A stretch of 58,900 nucleotides of DNA from Desulfuromonas sp. GTDB taxonomy: Bacteria; Desulfobacterota; Desulfuromonadia; Desulfuromonadales; Geopsychrobacteraceae. Positions 17,314 through 25,068 of this stretch are shown in pieces. Made by a program: the position numbers and the translations under genes. The notes under the pieces are model-generated. The model searched no databases, was not told the DNA's origin, and saw only the letters and a list, made by a program, of their open reading frames with translations. Within the stretch, counting starts at the first letter, position 1. Each line of letters begins with the position of its first letter. The stretch lies in assembly GCA_002869695.1 (NCBI GenBank), contig PKUD01000170.1:1-58900 (forward strand), read 5' to 3'.

Positions 17314-17957
17314 TCTCCCTCGGACACAAATTTCTGCTTTTCGACCTGGATGGAACCCTGGTCGATTCAGCAAGCGACCTGACAACCTCCCTCAATTTGC
17401 TGGCTGACGAACTGGGCCATGCCCGCCTGACCACCGATTATGTCAGAACCATCGTTGGCGACGGGGCCACCAAGCTGATCAAAAGGGCCTTTGGCGAAGA
17501 AAACTTCCGGCGCGAACAGCTGTTTCGCTTCCTCGAGATCTATGGAGTGCACCTGCTCGATCAAACCTGCTGTTATCCCGGTATCTAAGAGCTGCTGGGC
17601 CGTTACCCTGCTGAAAATCTGGCGCTGGTGACCAATAAGCCCTTTGCTCTCTCCATGGAACTGCTCAAAGGGCTCGGTCTGCATGGACACTTCAAGGTCG
17701 TCTTCGGCGGTGATAGCTTTGCCGAGAAGAAACCTCACCCGCTGCCGGTCCAGAAAGCGTTGGAGGCGCTCGGCGCCGAACCGGCCGAAGCGGTCATGAT
17801 CGGTGACCATCACACTGACATGATCTCCGGCAGAGCAGCGGGGACAACGACCTGTTTCTGCGCCTTTGGCCTTGGCAGCACCGGTGGCGTTGAGCCAGAT
17901 TACACCGTTCAGACGTCAACCGAGTTGCTGCAGCTGTTCCCCGGTGTTGCTGCGTGA
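17310..17957 (+). pseudogene. gph: Phosphoglycolate phosphatase-like HAD hydrolase with in-frame stop
   Basis: A HAD-superfamily hydrolase of Gph type, about 215 codons, interrupted by TAA at 17586-17588 (codon 93) with no change of frame. Upstream are the nucleophile motif FDLDGTLVDSASDL (Asp12, Asp14) and cap-domain sequence ending CCYPGI. Directly after the stop the reading continues ELLGRYPAENLALVTNKP, then motif III lysine in FAEKKPHPLP and the final acidic motif MIGDHHTDMISG. All catalytic motifs survive. Position and context (YPGI-x-ELL) suggest an original Gln, Lys or Glu codon changed to TAA. TAA is not a selenocysteine codon. It may be a real nonsense mutation, or a sequence error; reinitiation at ATG 17655 would lack motif I. 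Confidence 0.8.
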
Positions 17958-19255
17958 ACAACCCTCGACTGACGCTCAGGGAAATCTCCCTGTTTTTCTT
18001 CCCGCTGCTGCTCAACGTGCAGTTGATGAGCGTGTCGCACACCATCATCAACAGTGCCCTGGCCCGGCTTGATAACTACGTCACCGCCCTGGCCGGGATG
18101 TCGGTGGCAATGGTCATCCACCTGTTTATCGCCTCACCCTCCTATCAGAACCATACCGTGACCATCACCATGGTAAGGGGACGGCGCTCTATGCGCAGCG
18201 TTCTGATCTTTGTCGTTCTGGTCGCCAGTTATGTCGCCATCATGCTGTCCCTGATCGCCTTTTCGCCTCTCGGCGATCTGGTTCTGGTGCAACTTCTGGG
18301 CGCCCCCCCGGATGTTGCACAGGCCGCAAGGGAGGCATTGTACCTGCTGGTTCTGCTCCCCTTCTTTACCGGATTTCGCGGCTTCTGCCAGGGGATGATT
18401 ATCCAGGCAAGAAGGACCAGTCTGGTGTCGGTGGCCACCGGTGTCAGGGTCGGGGGGTTGTTCGGCCTGTTGTTGATTGGGCAGGGATGGTTCTCCGGGG
18501 CACAGCTCGGTGCTTTTGCCCTGGTCGGTTGCGTGATGATCGAAACAGTCGTCATCTCCTTCCTGGCCTGGCGGGTTCACCTGCCCCTCGACCGCAATGA
18601 ACCGGAAAAGAGCACCGGCGAGATCCTTCGCTACTCTTTCCCGCTGGCGTACTCCTCCTGCCTGCAGCAGACCATTCCCCTGTTAATCAGTTCGATCATC
18701 GGCCGACTCGCCGACGGCCCGATAGCGCTGGCCGCCTTCGGCGTCATTCGCGGATTCCTGTTTCTTCTCGCAGGCCCGATGCGCAATCTGCAGCAGGTCT
18801 ATCTAACCCTGGTCAAATCAGCAGCTGACTACCGTACCCTGATCCGTTTCAACCTGGTTGTTGCTGCGATAATGGGTGCTCTTGTACTGCTGGCCGCCGG
18901 ACCACTCAATCAGCTGATTCTCGGCCATCTGCTTGGCGTTGAAGCCCACCTCCGCCAGTACCTCCGTTTCGCCCTGGGCAGCTGCGCATTCTTCCCTCTC
19001 CTGTATGGTGCCAGCAACCTGCTGCGCGGCTGGTTTGCCGGAGTCCACCAAACCGGACAACTCGGACGTTCAACTATCATCAAAAGCGGTTTTTTGCTCC
19101 TGGTCTGGTGGCCAATTGTCAGGTTTCAGCCGCCCGTTTCCGGCATCGGCATTGGCATTGGCCTGCTGCTCTGCGCGGAAACTCTCGAAGCCCTCTATCT
19201 GCGACTTCAAAAGCAGAGACAACCCGAGGAACTGAGACAACTTGCCCCACTCTGA
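17954..19255 (+). CDS. MOP-superfamily (MATE/ANKH-like) membrane transporter
   Basis: A 433-residue polytopic membrane protein with about twelve hydrophobic segments. Its organisation in two halves fits the multidrug/oligosaccharidyl-lipid/polysaccharide (MOP) superfamily. The first segment region, SVSHTIINSALARLDNYVTALAGMS, and the conserved PSYQNHTVTITMVRGRRSMR recall the progressive-ankylosis (ANKH) family more than drug-efflux MATE proteins. The substrate is unknown. The start is GTG 17954, overlapping the TGA of gph by the GTGA arrangement, so translation may be coupled to gph; the nonsense codon there could be polar on it. Confidence 0.65.
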   Translation: MNNPRLTLREISLFFFPLLLNVQLMSVSHTIINSALARLDNYVTALAGMSVAMVIHLFIASPSYQNHTVTITMVRGRRSMRSVLIFVVLVASYVAIMLSLIAFSPLGDLVLVQLLGAPPDVAQAAREALYLLVLLPFFTGFRGFCQGMIIQARRTSLVSVATGVRVGGLFGLLLIGQGWFSGAQLGAFALVGCVMIETVVISFLAWRVHLPLDRNEPEKSTGEILRYSFPLAYSSCLQQTIPLLISSIIGRLADGPIALAAFGVIRGFLFLLAGPMRNLQQVYLTLVKSAADYRTLIRFNLVVAAIMGALVLLAAGPLNQLILGHLLGVEAHLRQYLRFALGSCAFFPLLYGASNLLRGWFAGVHQTGQLGRSTIIKSGFLLLVWWPIVRFQPPVSGIGIGIGLLLCAETLEALYLRLQKQRQPEELRQLAPL

Positions 19256-19277
19256 AATGGGTCGTACAATTAATACT

Positions 19278-19478
19278 ATGAGCATCGCAGATAAAAAACA
19301 TCCTTGTCCCGACTGCAGTCACTGCCAATGGTGCAGCGACGACCGTTGTCGTCTCTGCCTCCGCACAGACTGCTGTAAAAAACTGAGTATCGCCGATCAG
19401 ATTGAGCTTTATGACAAACTTAACAACGAGTCTGGACAGCGGGCTGAGGATCTCCGCCAGCGTGACCGTTCCAGCTAG
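19278..19478 (+). CDS. Cysteine-rich microprotein
   Basis: A 66-residue protein with eight cysteines packed between residues 10 and 33, in the order CPDC, HC, WC, RCRLC and DCC. The spacing suggests binding of two zinc ions or an iron-sulfur cluster. The C-terminal half is charged and probably helical (IADQIELYDKLNNESG). Similar short CPDC-x2-C-x2-C proteins occur in Geobacter relatives as hypothetical proteins, by memory rather than search. ATG 19278 was chosen because the cysteine motif follows closely; there is no strong ribosome-binding site. The 3' third overlaps the arfB frame for up to 68 bases. Confidence 0.6.
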   Translation: MSIADKKHPCPDCSHCQWCSDDRCRLCLRTDCCKKLSIADQIELYDKLNNESGQRAEDLRQRDRSS

Positions 19479-19854
19479 AGAGATCGAGCTGACGGCCATC
19501 CGCTCTCAAGGCGCAGGAGGGCAGAACGTCAACAAGGTCGCGACAGGAATCCATCTGCGCTTCGATGTCCTCGCCTCATCCCTGCCCGATGTTTACAAAG
19601 AACGACTGCTCGCCCTCGGTGACCACCGCATTACTGCTGAGGGTGTTATTATTATCAAGGCGCAGCGCTATCGCAGCCAGGAAAAGAACCGGGATGACAG
19701 CCTGGTTCGCTTGCGGGAACTGATTCGCAGCGTTGCTCAGGTACAGAAGAAAAGACGTGCGACCACACCGACCCGCAGTTCTCAGAAACAACGCCTTGAA
19801 GGTAAAAAGAAGCGGAGTCAGACGAAAACATTACGCAAAAAAATAACCGAGTGA
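19411..19854 (+). CDS. arfB: Alternative ribosome-rescue factor ArfB
   Basis: A class-I release-factor-like protein without a codon-recognition domain. The GGQ motif lies in RSQGAGGQNVNKVATGIHL. Matches to E. coli ArfB (YaeJ) continue through LPDVYKERLLAL, GVIIIKAQRYRSQEKNR and the basic C-terminal tail (SQKQRLEGKKKRSQ) that enters the mRNA channel of stalled ribosomes. It hydrolyses peptidyl-tRNA on non-stop ribosomes. The start is uncertain: ATG 19411 gives 147 residues and a long N-terminal extension, whereas GTG 19462 starts MTVPAREIELTAIRSQG and gives a length closer to the family's. Either way the gene overlaps the Cys-rich microprotein. Confidence 0.88.
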   Translation: MTNLTTSLDSGLRISASVTVPAREIELTAIRSQGAGGQNVNKVATGIHLRFDVLASSLPDVYKERLLALGDHRITAEGVIIIKAQRYRSQEKNRDDSLVRLRELIRSVAQVQKKRRATTPTRSSQKQRLEGKKKRSQTKTLRKKITE

Positions 19855-19872
19855 TCCACGTCCAGAGGCTCA

Positions 19873-20244
19873 ATGAAGCTGATCGTTATTCTCCTTGGTC
19901 TTCTGCTCGCACTGCTGGGGCTCGCCGGACTGGCAACACCGGCACCATTGATTCAGAGTGTCAGCAGGGTCTGGAGCGTCCCGCGCGGACTGTATCTGGC
20001 AGTGACCCTGAGATTGTTCTTCGGCGCAGCCCTGCTGGGCATCGCGCCAGAGTCCCGCTTTCCGGTCGCCCTTCAGGTTATCGGTATTCTTTCGCTAATC
20101 AGCGCACTCGTATTGCCATTGATCGGTCTACGGCGCATGCAGGAGTTGTTACGCTGGTGGACGTCCCGTTCGGACCGTTTCATCCGGCTCTGGGCGATAC
20201 TCGCCCTGCTTTTTGGCCTGTTTCTGATTTATGCCTGCCTGTGA
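19873..20244 (+). CDS. Small four-helix membrane protein, unknown
   Basis: A 123-residue protein with four predicted membrane segments: around 3-24, 42-57, 67-85 and 104-122. The segments are separated by short loops, with basic residues after the third (GLRRMQELLRWW). The first segment could double as a signal. I do not recognise the family. The ATG is preceded by AGAGG. It lies 18 bases after arfB and 10 bases before the acetyltransferase start, consistent with one transcript. Confidence 0.6.
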   Translation: MKLIVILLGLLLALLGLAGLATPAPLIQSVSRVWSVPRGLYLAVTLRLFFGAALLGIAPESRFPVALQVIGILSLISALVLPLIGLRRMQELLRWWTSRSDRFIRLWAILALLFGLFLIYACL

Positions 20245-20254
20245 GGATTTCTCC

Positions 20255-20785
20255 ATGGAGATAAAAACCGCAAAGCCTGAAGATTGGCCACGCATCATCG
20301 AAATCTACAACCAGGCGGTGACAGATGGCCGCTTTACCGCTGACACCCGGCCAGTCACCCTAGAGGAACGGCAGGAATGGTTACAGCAGCACACGGGCCG
20401 CTACCCAATTCGAATCGCCCTGAACGATGGGACAATCATCGGCTGGTGCGGCCTGAGCCCTTGGCGGCCTGGCCGCGCCGCCTTGGCCGGAACCGCCGAA
20501 ATCAGCTACTACGTAGCCAGAGGATGGCGGGGTAAGGGTGTTGCGGACGCGCTGATGAAAGATGTCATCGATTTGTCCCTAGCGAACGGCTTTCAAAACC
20601 TGCTCGCTATCTTGATCGCTGTCAACAACGCCAGCCTGAATCTGCTGAGAAAGCATGGATTTTCCAGGTGGGGGGAACTGCCGGGGATTGTCAATTTCGG
20701 CCCGATGGTCTGCAGCCAGTACATCTATGGGAAAAAACTTTTTAGTCCCAGTGGTTCCCCTTCCCGCCTGGCACCGCACCTGTGA
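20255..20785 (+). CDS. GNAT-family N-acetyltransferase (PAT-like)
   Basis: A 176-residue GNAT protein resembling phosphinothricin/methionine-sulfone acetyltransferases. It opens with IKTAKPEDWPRIIEIYNQAV; WLQQHTGRYPIRIA and GWCGLSPWRP follow. The acetyl-CoA motif A is EISYYVARGWRGKGVADALM (R-x-x-G-x-G/A), and the C-terminal ASLNLLRKHGFSRWGELPGI is typical of this subgroup. It would acetylate the amino group of an amino-acid-like substrate. ATG 20255 was chosen since GAGGA lies just upstream; ATG 20231 overlaps the preceding gene. Confidence 0.82.
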   Translation: MEIKTAKPEDWPRIIEIYNQAVTDGRFTADTRPVTLEERQEWLQQHTGRYPIRIALNDGTIIGWCGLSPWRPGRAALAGTAEISYYVARGWRGKGVADALMKDVIDLSLANGFQNLLAILIAVNNASLNLLRKHGFSRWGELPGIVNFGPMVCSQYIYGKKLFSPSGSPSRLAPHL

Positions 20786-20792
20786 ATTTTCC

Positions 20793-20822
20793 ATGACAAA
20801 GGCGCGAGTCCTGTGCTTTAAT
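20793..20822 (+). promoter_or_regulatory. Probable promoter of efp-epmA
   Basis: ATGACA (20793-20798) and TTTAAT (20817-20822) each match five of six consensus bases, with an 18-base spacer. The predicted start lies about 55 bases upstream of efp, which has TAAGGAG before its ATG. Confidence 0.5.
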
Positions 20823-20883
20823 GCCCGCTTCAAAAACAGAAAAGAAAACAACGGATTTCAATATAGTTAAGGAGCAACCGAAT

Positions 20884-21447
20884 ATGTACAGCTGTTCAGA
20901 TCTGAAAAAAGGGTTGAAGATACTGATCGACGGGGAACCTCACGTCATTGTTCAATATGACTTCACGAAACCGGGGAAAGGCCAGGCCCTTTACAAGTGT
21001 AAGCTGCGTAACATGATCTCCGGCTCACTGTTCGACCGCACCTACCGCAGTGGTGAATCTTTTGAACCGGCCAGTCTGGAAGAGCGGGACATGCAGTTCC
21101 TGTATCGGGATGAAACCGGGTATGTCTTTATGGATCAGAAAACCTACGAGCAAGTCACACTGGCGGAAGAGACTGTTGGCGATGACAAATACTTCCTCAT
21201 CGACAACATGGAGGTCGATGTTCTGATGTACGGTGATCGCGGTATCGGCATCACTCTGCCCAACTTTGTCAACCTGCGTGTCACCCAGTCAGATCCCTGG
21301 GTCAAAGGCGACACGGCCGCCGGGAACAACAAACCTGCCACCGTGGAAACCGGCTACACCCTGCAGGTTCCTTCATTTGTCGAGGAAGGCACTTTGATCC
21401 AGATCGACACCCGCACCGGGGAATACTCAACACGCGTCAAGGAATAG
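20884..21447 (+). CDS. efp: Elongation factor P
   Basis: A 187-residue EF-P, the factor that rescues ribosomes stalled on polyproline. The N-terminal KOW-like domain carries the tip loop FTKPGKGQAL, with Lys32 as the site for post-translational modification. The central OB domain (FLYRDETGYVFMDQKTYEQ) and C-terminal OB domain (NLRVTQSDPWVKGDTA, ending IDTRTGEYSTRV) are complete. A lysine flanked by glycines is the type modified by EpmA with beta-lysine, and epmA lies one base downstream, so the two form an enzyme-substrate operon. The start ATG 20884 follows TAAGGAG. Confidence 0.97.
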   Translation: MYSCSDLKKGLKILIDGEPHVIVQYDFTKPGKGQALYKCKLRNMISGSLFDRTYRSGESFEPASLEERDMQFLYRDETGYVFMDQKTYEQVTLAEETVGDDKYFLIDNMEVDVLMYGDRGIGITLPNFVNLRVTQSDPWVKGDTAAGNNKPATVETGYTLQVPSFVEEGTLIQIDTRTGEYSTRVKE

Positions 21448-21448
21448 C

Positions 21449-22354
21449 ATGAACCGGCAACTCGCTGCCAAAAAGCAACGGCTGACCGAAAGGGCCCGGA
21501 TCGTACAGTCGATCCGGGCCTTCTTCATCTCGCAGGATTATCTGGAAGTCGAGACGCCACTCAGGCTACCGGCCAATGCCCCGGAACTGTATATCGACGC
21601 GGTTGTCAGCGGAGACTGGGACCTGCAGACCTCTCCCGAGTTGGCGATGAAACGGCTGCTGGCCGCGGGCTATGAGAAGATCTTTCAGATCAGCCATTGC
21701 TGGCGGGATCAGGAGCGGGGAGGACGCCACCTGCCCGAGTTCACCATGCTTGAATGGTACCGGGCCGGCTGTAATTACCTGGCGCTGATGGACGAGTGCG
21801 AATCGCTGCTGCGACACCTGATCCCAACCGACTCCTTCAAGTACCTGAACCACGAAATTGAGCTCTCACTCCCCTTTGAGCGGATCAGTGTGAACGAAGC
21901 TTTTCAGCGTTACTGCCGGACCGAAGCGGAGGAGGCGCTGGCAGAGGATCGCTTTGACGAGCTGATGGCGTTCGAGATCGAACCGCAGCTGGGAAAGCAA
22001 CGCCCGACCATCCTTTATGATTATCCTGTCGAATTGGCTGCGCTGTCCCGTCACAAATCCTCACAACCCAACCTTGCAGAGCGTTTCGAACTCTATATAG
22101 GCGGAATGGAACTGGCGAATGCCTTTTCTGAATTGACCGACCCGGTCGAACAACGGCGCCGCTTTGTAGAGACCGAAGCCGCGCGACGCAAGTCAGGTAA
22201 GCGCCCCCGTCCAATGCCCGAAACATTCCTCAAAGAGCTTGATCAGCTTCCGGAATCAGGCGGAATCGCGCTGGGGATCGACCGCCTGATCATGCTTATG
22301 ACCAACGCAAAAACAATTGATGAGGTCATTTTCTTTGCCCCGGAAGATCTTTGA
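21449..22354 (+). CDS. epmA: EF-P beta-lysylation ligase EpmA
   Basis: A 301-residue paralogue of class II lysyl-tRNA synthetase lacking the anticodon domain (GenX/PoxA/YjeA). Motif 2 is visible as FQISHCWRDQERGGRHLPEFTM, cut here into its core RDQERGGRHLPEF, and motif 3 is GIALGIDRLIMLM near the C-terminus. ELANAFSELTDPVEQRRRF is the conserved stretch before motif 3. It attaches (R)-beta-lysine to EF-P Lys32. The gene starts one base after the efp stop. The usual partner EpmB (lysine 2,3-aminomutase), which makes the beta-lysine, is not in this window. Confidence 0.93.
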   Translation: MNRQLAAKKQRLTERARIVQSIRAFFISQDYLEVETPLRLPANAPELYIDAVVSGDWDLQTSPELAMKRLLAAGYEKIFQISHCWRDQERGGRHLPEFTMLEWYRAGCNYLALMDECESLLRHLIPTDSFKYLNHEIELSLPFERISVNEAFQRYCRTEAEEALAEDRFDELMAFEIEPQLGKQRPTILYDYPVELAALSRHKSSQPNLAERFELYIGGMELANAFSELTDPVEQRRRFVETEAARRKSGKRPRPMPETFLKELDQLPESGGIALGIDRLIMLMTNAKTIDEVIFFAPEDL

Positions 22355-22562
22355 CACCAGCTCCCGCCAAGAGAATTCGCCGCCAACTTCCTGTTATCCT
22401 TCGAAATATTCAGCTTTACATATATAATAACAATTACCCTGTATCTCAAACACTATTTTAAAACCTTCGCAAGTTACTGAACTTGCAGAACTCCCCGCCT
22501 TAGCAGATTTTAAAGAGAAATATTTCGCCCTGTAAAACAAATCGATTTATTTAAATTTACTA

Positions 22563-22590
22563 TTGACATGGTTTTATAACAACGTATTAT
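22563..22590 (+). promoter_or_regulatory. Sigma-70-type promoter of DUF485-symporter operon
   Basis: TTGACA (22563-22568) and TATTAT (22585-22590) with a 16-base spacer. It lies in a 426-base gap between epmA and the DUF485 gene and would give a leader of about 180 bases. The upstream stretch 22355-22560 is AT-rich and shows no gene. Confidence 0.6.
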
Positions 22591-22614
22591 GGCGCGAACT
22601 TAAAAAACCATGAT

Positions 22615-22745
22615 CGCGCATAATTTATCACAAGATATGGACAATTATCTTGTAAAATCAACCATATAGCGCGTTTTATTGTCGTCGATCTGCATTTATT
22701 CATGCAGATTACTACTATATTTCGTGATGGAGCCGGATGGGCTCC
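22615..22745 (+). promoter_or_regulatory. Structured 5' leader with three hairpins
   Basis: Within the predicted leader of the DUF485-symporter operon are three stems. The first is nested: CGCGC (22615-22619) with GCGCG (22669-22673), enclosing ACAAGATA (22630-22637) with TATCTTGT (22646-22653); TTTTATT follows, so it could act as an attenuator. The second is ATCTGCAT (22688-22695) with ATGCAGAT (22702-22709). The third is GGAGCC (22729-22734) with GGCTCC (22740-22745), 36 bases before the start codon. No known riboswitch consensus was recognised. Confidence 0.5.
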
Positions 22746-22780
22746 CGCGAGCACAACTGATTTGAGAGGAGCTATCAACC

Positions 22781-23047
22781 ATGGGACACGGACCCGCCGT
22801 CAAGCTAGGTAAGGATAATGCCGCTGCCTACAAAACCAAACTGGGCGTATCGATGTTTATCGTCTATACCATTGTTTACGCCATCTTCGTTGGGATAAAC
22901 GCGACCAAACCCAAAGCGATGGAAAATATTGTCATGGGACAGACCGCAGCAGTCCTCTGGGGCTTTGGCCTGATTGCCTTCGCTCTGGTTCTGGCCGTCA
23001 TCTACAACCACCTCTGCACTAAAGCAGAAGTGAAATTTAATAGCTAA
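22781..23047 (+). CDS. DUF485 membrane protein
   Basis: An 88-residue protein with two membrane segments (about 25-44 and 57-79). It fits DUF485, the YjcH-type small partner usually encoded just upstream of acetate permease actP. The N-terminal soluble part is short and basic. GAGGAG precedes ATG 22781. The stop is 14 bases before the symporter start, so the two are cotranscribed. The role is thought to be in symporter assembly or activity; this is inferred from constant gene pairing rather than biochemistry. Confidence 0.85.
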   Translation: MGHGPAVKLGKDNAAAYKTKLGVSMFIVYTIVYAIFVGINATKPKAMENIVMGQTAAVLWGFGLIAFALVLAVIYNHLCTKAEVKFNS

Positions 23048-23061
23048 GGGAGATTATCATC

Positions 23062-24987
23062 ATGGTCTATACACAGTCTCCACTGGCTATCGGTCTATTC
23101 ATCACCTTCGTCTGCTTTGTTCTGGGGCTCTCCTTCTATCTGGCCCGTCGCACCAGCTCCGCCGAAGGCTATTATGCTGCCGGCGGCAACATCCACTGGT
23201 TCACCAACGGCATAGCCTTCGCCGGCGACTATCTGTCCGCTGCGTCCTTCCTCGGGATCTGCGGCATGATCGCCACTGCCGGATACGATGGATGGATGTA
23301 TTCCATCGGCTACCTGGCCGGCTGGGTTGTGGCCCTGTTCCTGGTGGCCGAGCCGATGAAGCGCCTCGGTAAATACACCTTTACGGACGCCCTGGATTCC
23401 AAATTCAACTCCAAATCGATTCAGCTCTGTGCCGCGATTTCCACACTGCTGGTCTCGGTTTTCTACCTGATCCCACAAATGGTTGGCGCCGGCGTCCTGG
23501 TTCAACCGCTGCTTGGCCTGCCACACTGGGTCGGCGTCTGCATCGTCGGAGTCGTCGTGACCATCATCGTCGCCACCGCAGGTATGGCATCCACCACCTA
23601 CGTTCAGTTTTTCAAGGGTGCCCTGCTGTTGATCATGTCTACAGTTGTGGTCATTTCGGTCCTGACACGCGGTCTTTCTACCGCCCCCGAGAACAACGGC
23701 CAACCTTATCACGATTTCAAGTCAATGACTGCCACCGCCAACCTCGAAATCAGTGAGCCGGGATATTCAGTCGTTGCCGGCCTTGATTCTGCCTTTGCTG
23801 AAGCTGGTTTCGTCAAACTTGCCAATGACGGCAAGGAATCGATCTGGCAACTCAACAAAACCGATGACGGTTACACATTAGAAGAGACCCTTTATGTAAC
23901 CGAGATGGCAGACGGGACCAAGCTGTTTAATGGTTCCGCGAAAGAAGAAGGTGCATTCTTCCCGGTTGGCCACGTCAAGGAACTGCGTATGGACGGCCAG
24001 GAAGTGGCTGCCACTGGTGCAGTCGGACCGCTGGCGTACCTCTCTGCCCTCAAGGACTCCACTATCGTTCTCTGGGGCAAGAAGTACATTATGGATGGCG
24101 CCAACAAGCTGACCGTCTACTACCAGAAACCGACCCCGGGCTCCCGTGTGCTGCGCCCCGGACTGAAATTCAAGGTCGACAATGCGACCGGCACCCAGAC
24201 GTTCAACTTCGTCTCATTGATGCTGGCCCTGTTCTGTGGTACGGCAGCGCTGCCGCACATCCTGATCCGTTATTACACGGTTCCCAGTCAGGCCGCAGCG
24301 CGTAAATCGACCATCGTTGCCATCGCCGCGATCGGCTTCTTCTACATCCTGACCCTGTTCCTCGGCATGGGCGCGATGACCAACGGCGTTATCAACCTGA
24401 CGGATAACAACATGTCCGCTCCATTGCTAGCGTTATCCTTTGGCGTCGTTCTCTTCGCGGTCATTTCATCGCTGGCCTTTGCCACCGTACTTGGAACGGT
24501 ATCGGGCCTGATCGTTGCCGCATCCGGTGCGGTCGCCCATGACCTGATGGACAACTTCCTCGGCATGAACATGAGCGATACGGCGAAGGTTCGCGCAGGC
24601 AAAATCGCTGCAATTGTCGTTGGCTGTATCGCAATCTACCTGGGAATCGTATTTGAAGGAATGAACGTCTCCTTCCTGGTCGGCTGGGCTTTCGCCGTTG
24701 CAGCCTCTGCCAACCTGCCGGCGATCCTGATGCTGCTGTTCTGGAGCAAGACCACCGGTAAAGGGATTGCCGCCTCGATTATTGTCGGTTTGTTCACTTC
24801 ACTTGGGTTGATTCTGATCTCGCCTGACATGTGGGTCCGCTACGGCCTGCTCCCCCAGGACGCTCCGATCAGCTTCAACAGTCCAGCACTGATTTCGATC
24901 CCGGCATCAATTATCGCGCTGGTGGTTGTCTCGCTGATGACCCAGAAAGATGTACCGATCGTCGCCAGCGAATCAGCTGGAGCCTGA
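23062..24987 (+). CDS. actP: Sodium:solute symporter, acetate-type (ActP-like), with inserted domain
   Basis: A 641-residue sodium:solute symporter. Transporter signatures include LARRTSSAEGYYAAGGNIHWFTN near the N-terminus, GDYLSAASFLG (55-65), VSVFYLIPQMVGAGVLV (131-147) and RYYTVPSQAAARKST after the insert, placing it with the ActP/VC_2705 acetate symporters. ActP proteins are about 550 residues. Here residues 206-380 form an extra soluble segment, with SAFAEAGFVKLANDGK and ETLYVTEMADGTKLFNG, between two membrane helices. Acetate is the expected substrate, the central electron donor in this group, but this is inference. AAGGGAGA precedes ATG 23062, and a terminator follows. Confidence 0.85.
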   Translation: MVYTQSPLAIGLFITFVCFVLGLSFYLARRTSSAEGYYAAGGNIHWFTNGIAFAGDYLSAASFLGICGMIATAGYDGWMYSIGYLAGWVVALFLVAEPMKRLGKYTFTDALDSKFNSKSIQLCAAISTLLVSVFYLIPQMVGAGVLVQPLLGLPHWVGVCIVGVVVTIIVATAGMASTTYVQFFKGALLLIMSTVVVISVLTRGLSTAPENNGQPYHDFKSMTATANLEISEPGYSVVAGLDSAFAEAGFVKLANDGKESIWQLNKTDDGYTLEETLYVTEMADGTKLFNGSAKEEGAFFPVGHVKELRMDGQEVAATGAVGPLAYLSALKDSTIVLWGKKYIMDGANKLTVYYQKPTPGSRVLRPGLKFKVDNATGTQTFNFVSLMLALFCGTAALPHILIRYYTVPSQAAARKSTIVAIAAIGFFYILTLFLGMGAMTNGVINLTDNNMSAPLLALSFGVVLFAVISSLAFATVLGTVSGLIVAASGAVAHDLMDNFLGMNMSDTAKVRAGKIAAIVVGCIAIYLGIVFEGMNVSFLVGWAFAVAASANLPAILMLLFWSKTTGKGIAASIIVGLFTSLGLILISPDMWVRYGLLPQDAPISFNSPALISIPASIIALVVVSLMTQKDVPIVASESAGA

Positions 24988-25024
24988 TAAGACTTGTTTG
25001 ATCCATATTGATCTGCAATACTCT

Positions 25025-25054
25025 GGGCCGCCCCACCGGGCGGCCCACTTTTTT
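25025..25054 (+). terminator. Rho-independent terminator after symporter
   Basis: GGGCCGCC (25025-25032) pairs with GGCGGCCC (25039-25046), followed by ACTTTTTT. It lies about 38 bases after the symporter stop and just before the next gene's ribosome-binding site. Confidence 0.9.
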
Positions 25055-25068
25055 CAAGGACAGGAAGT

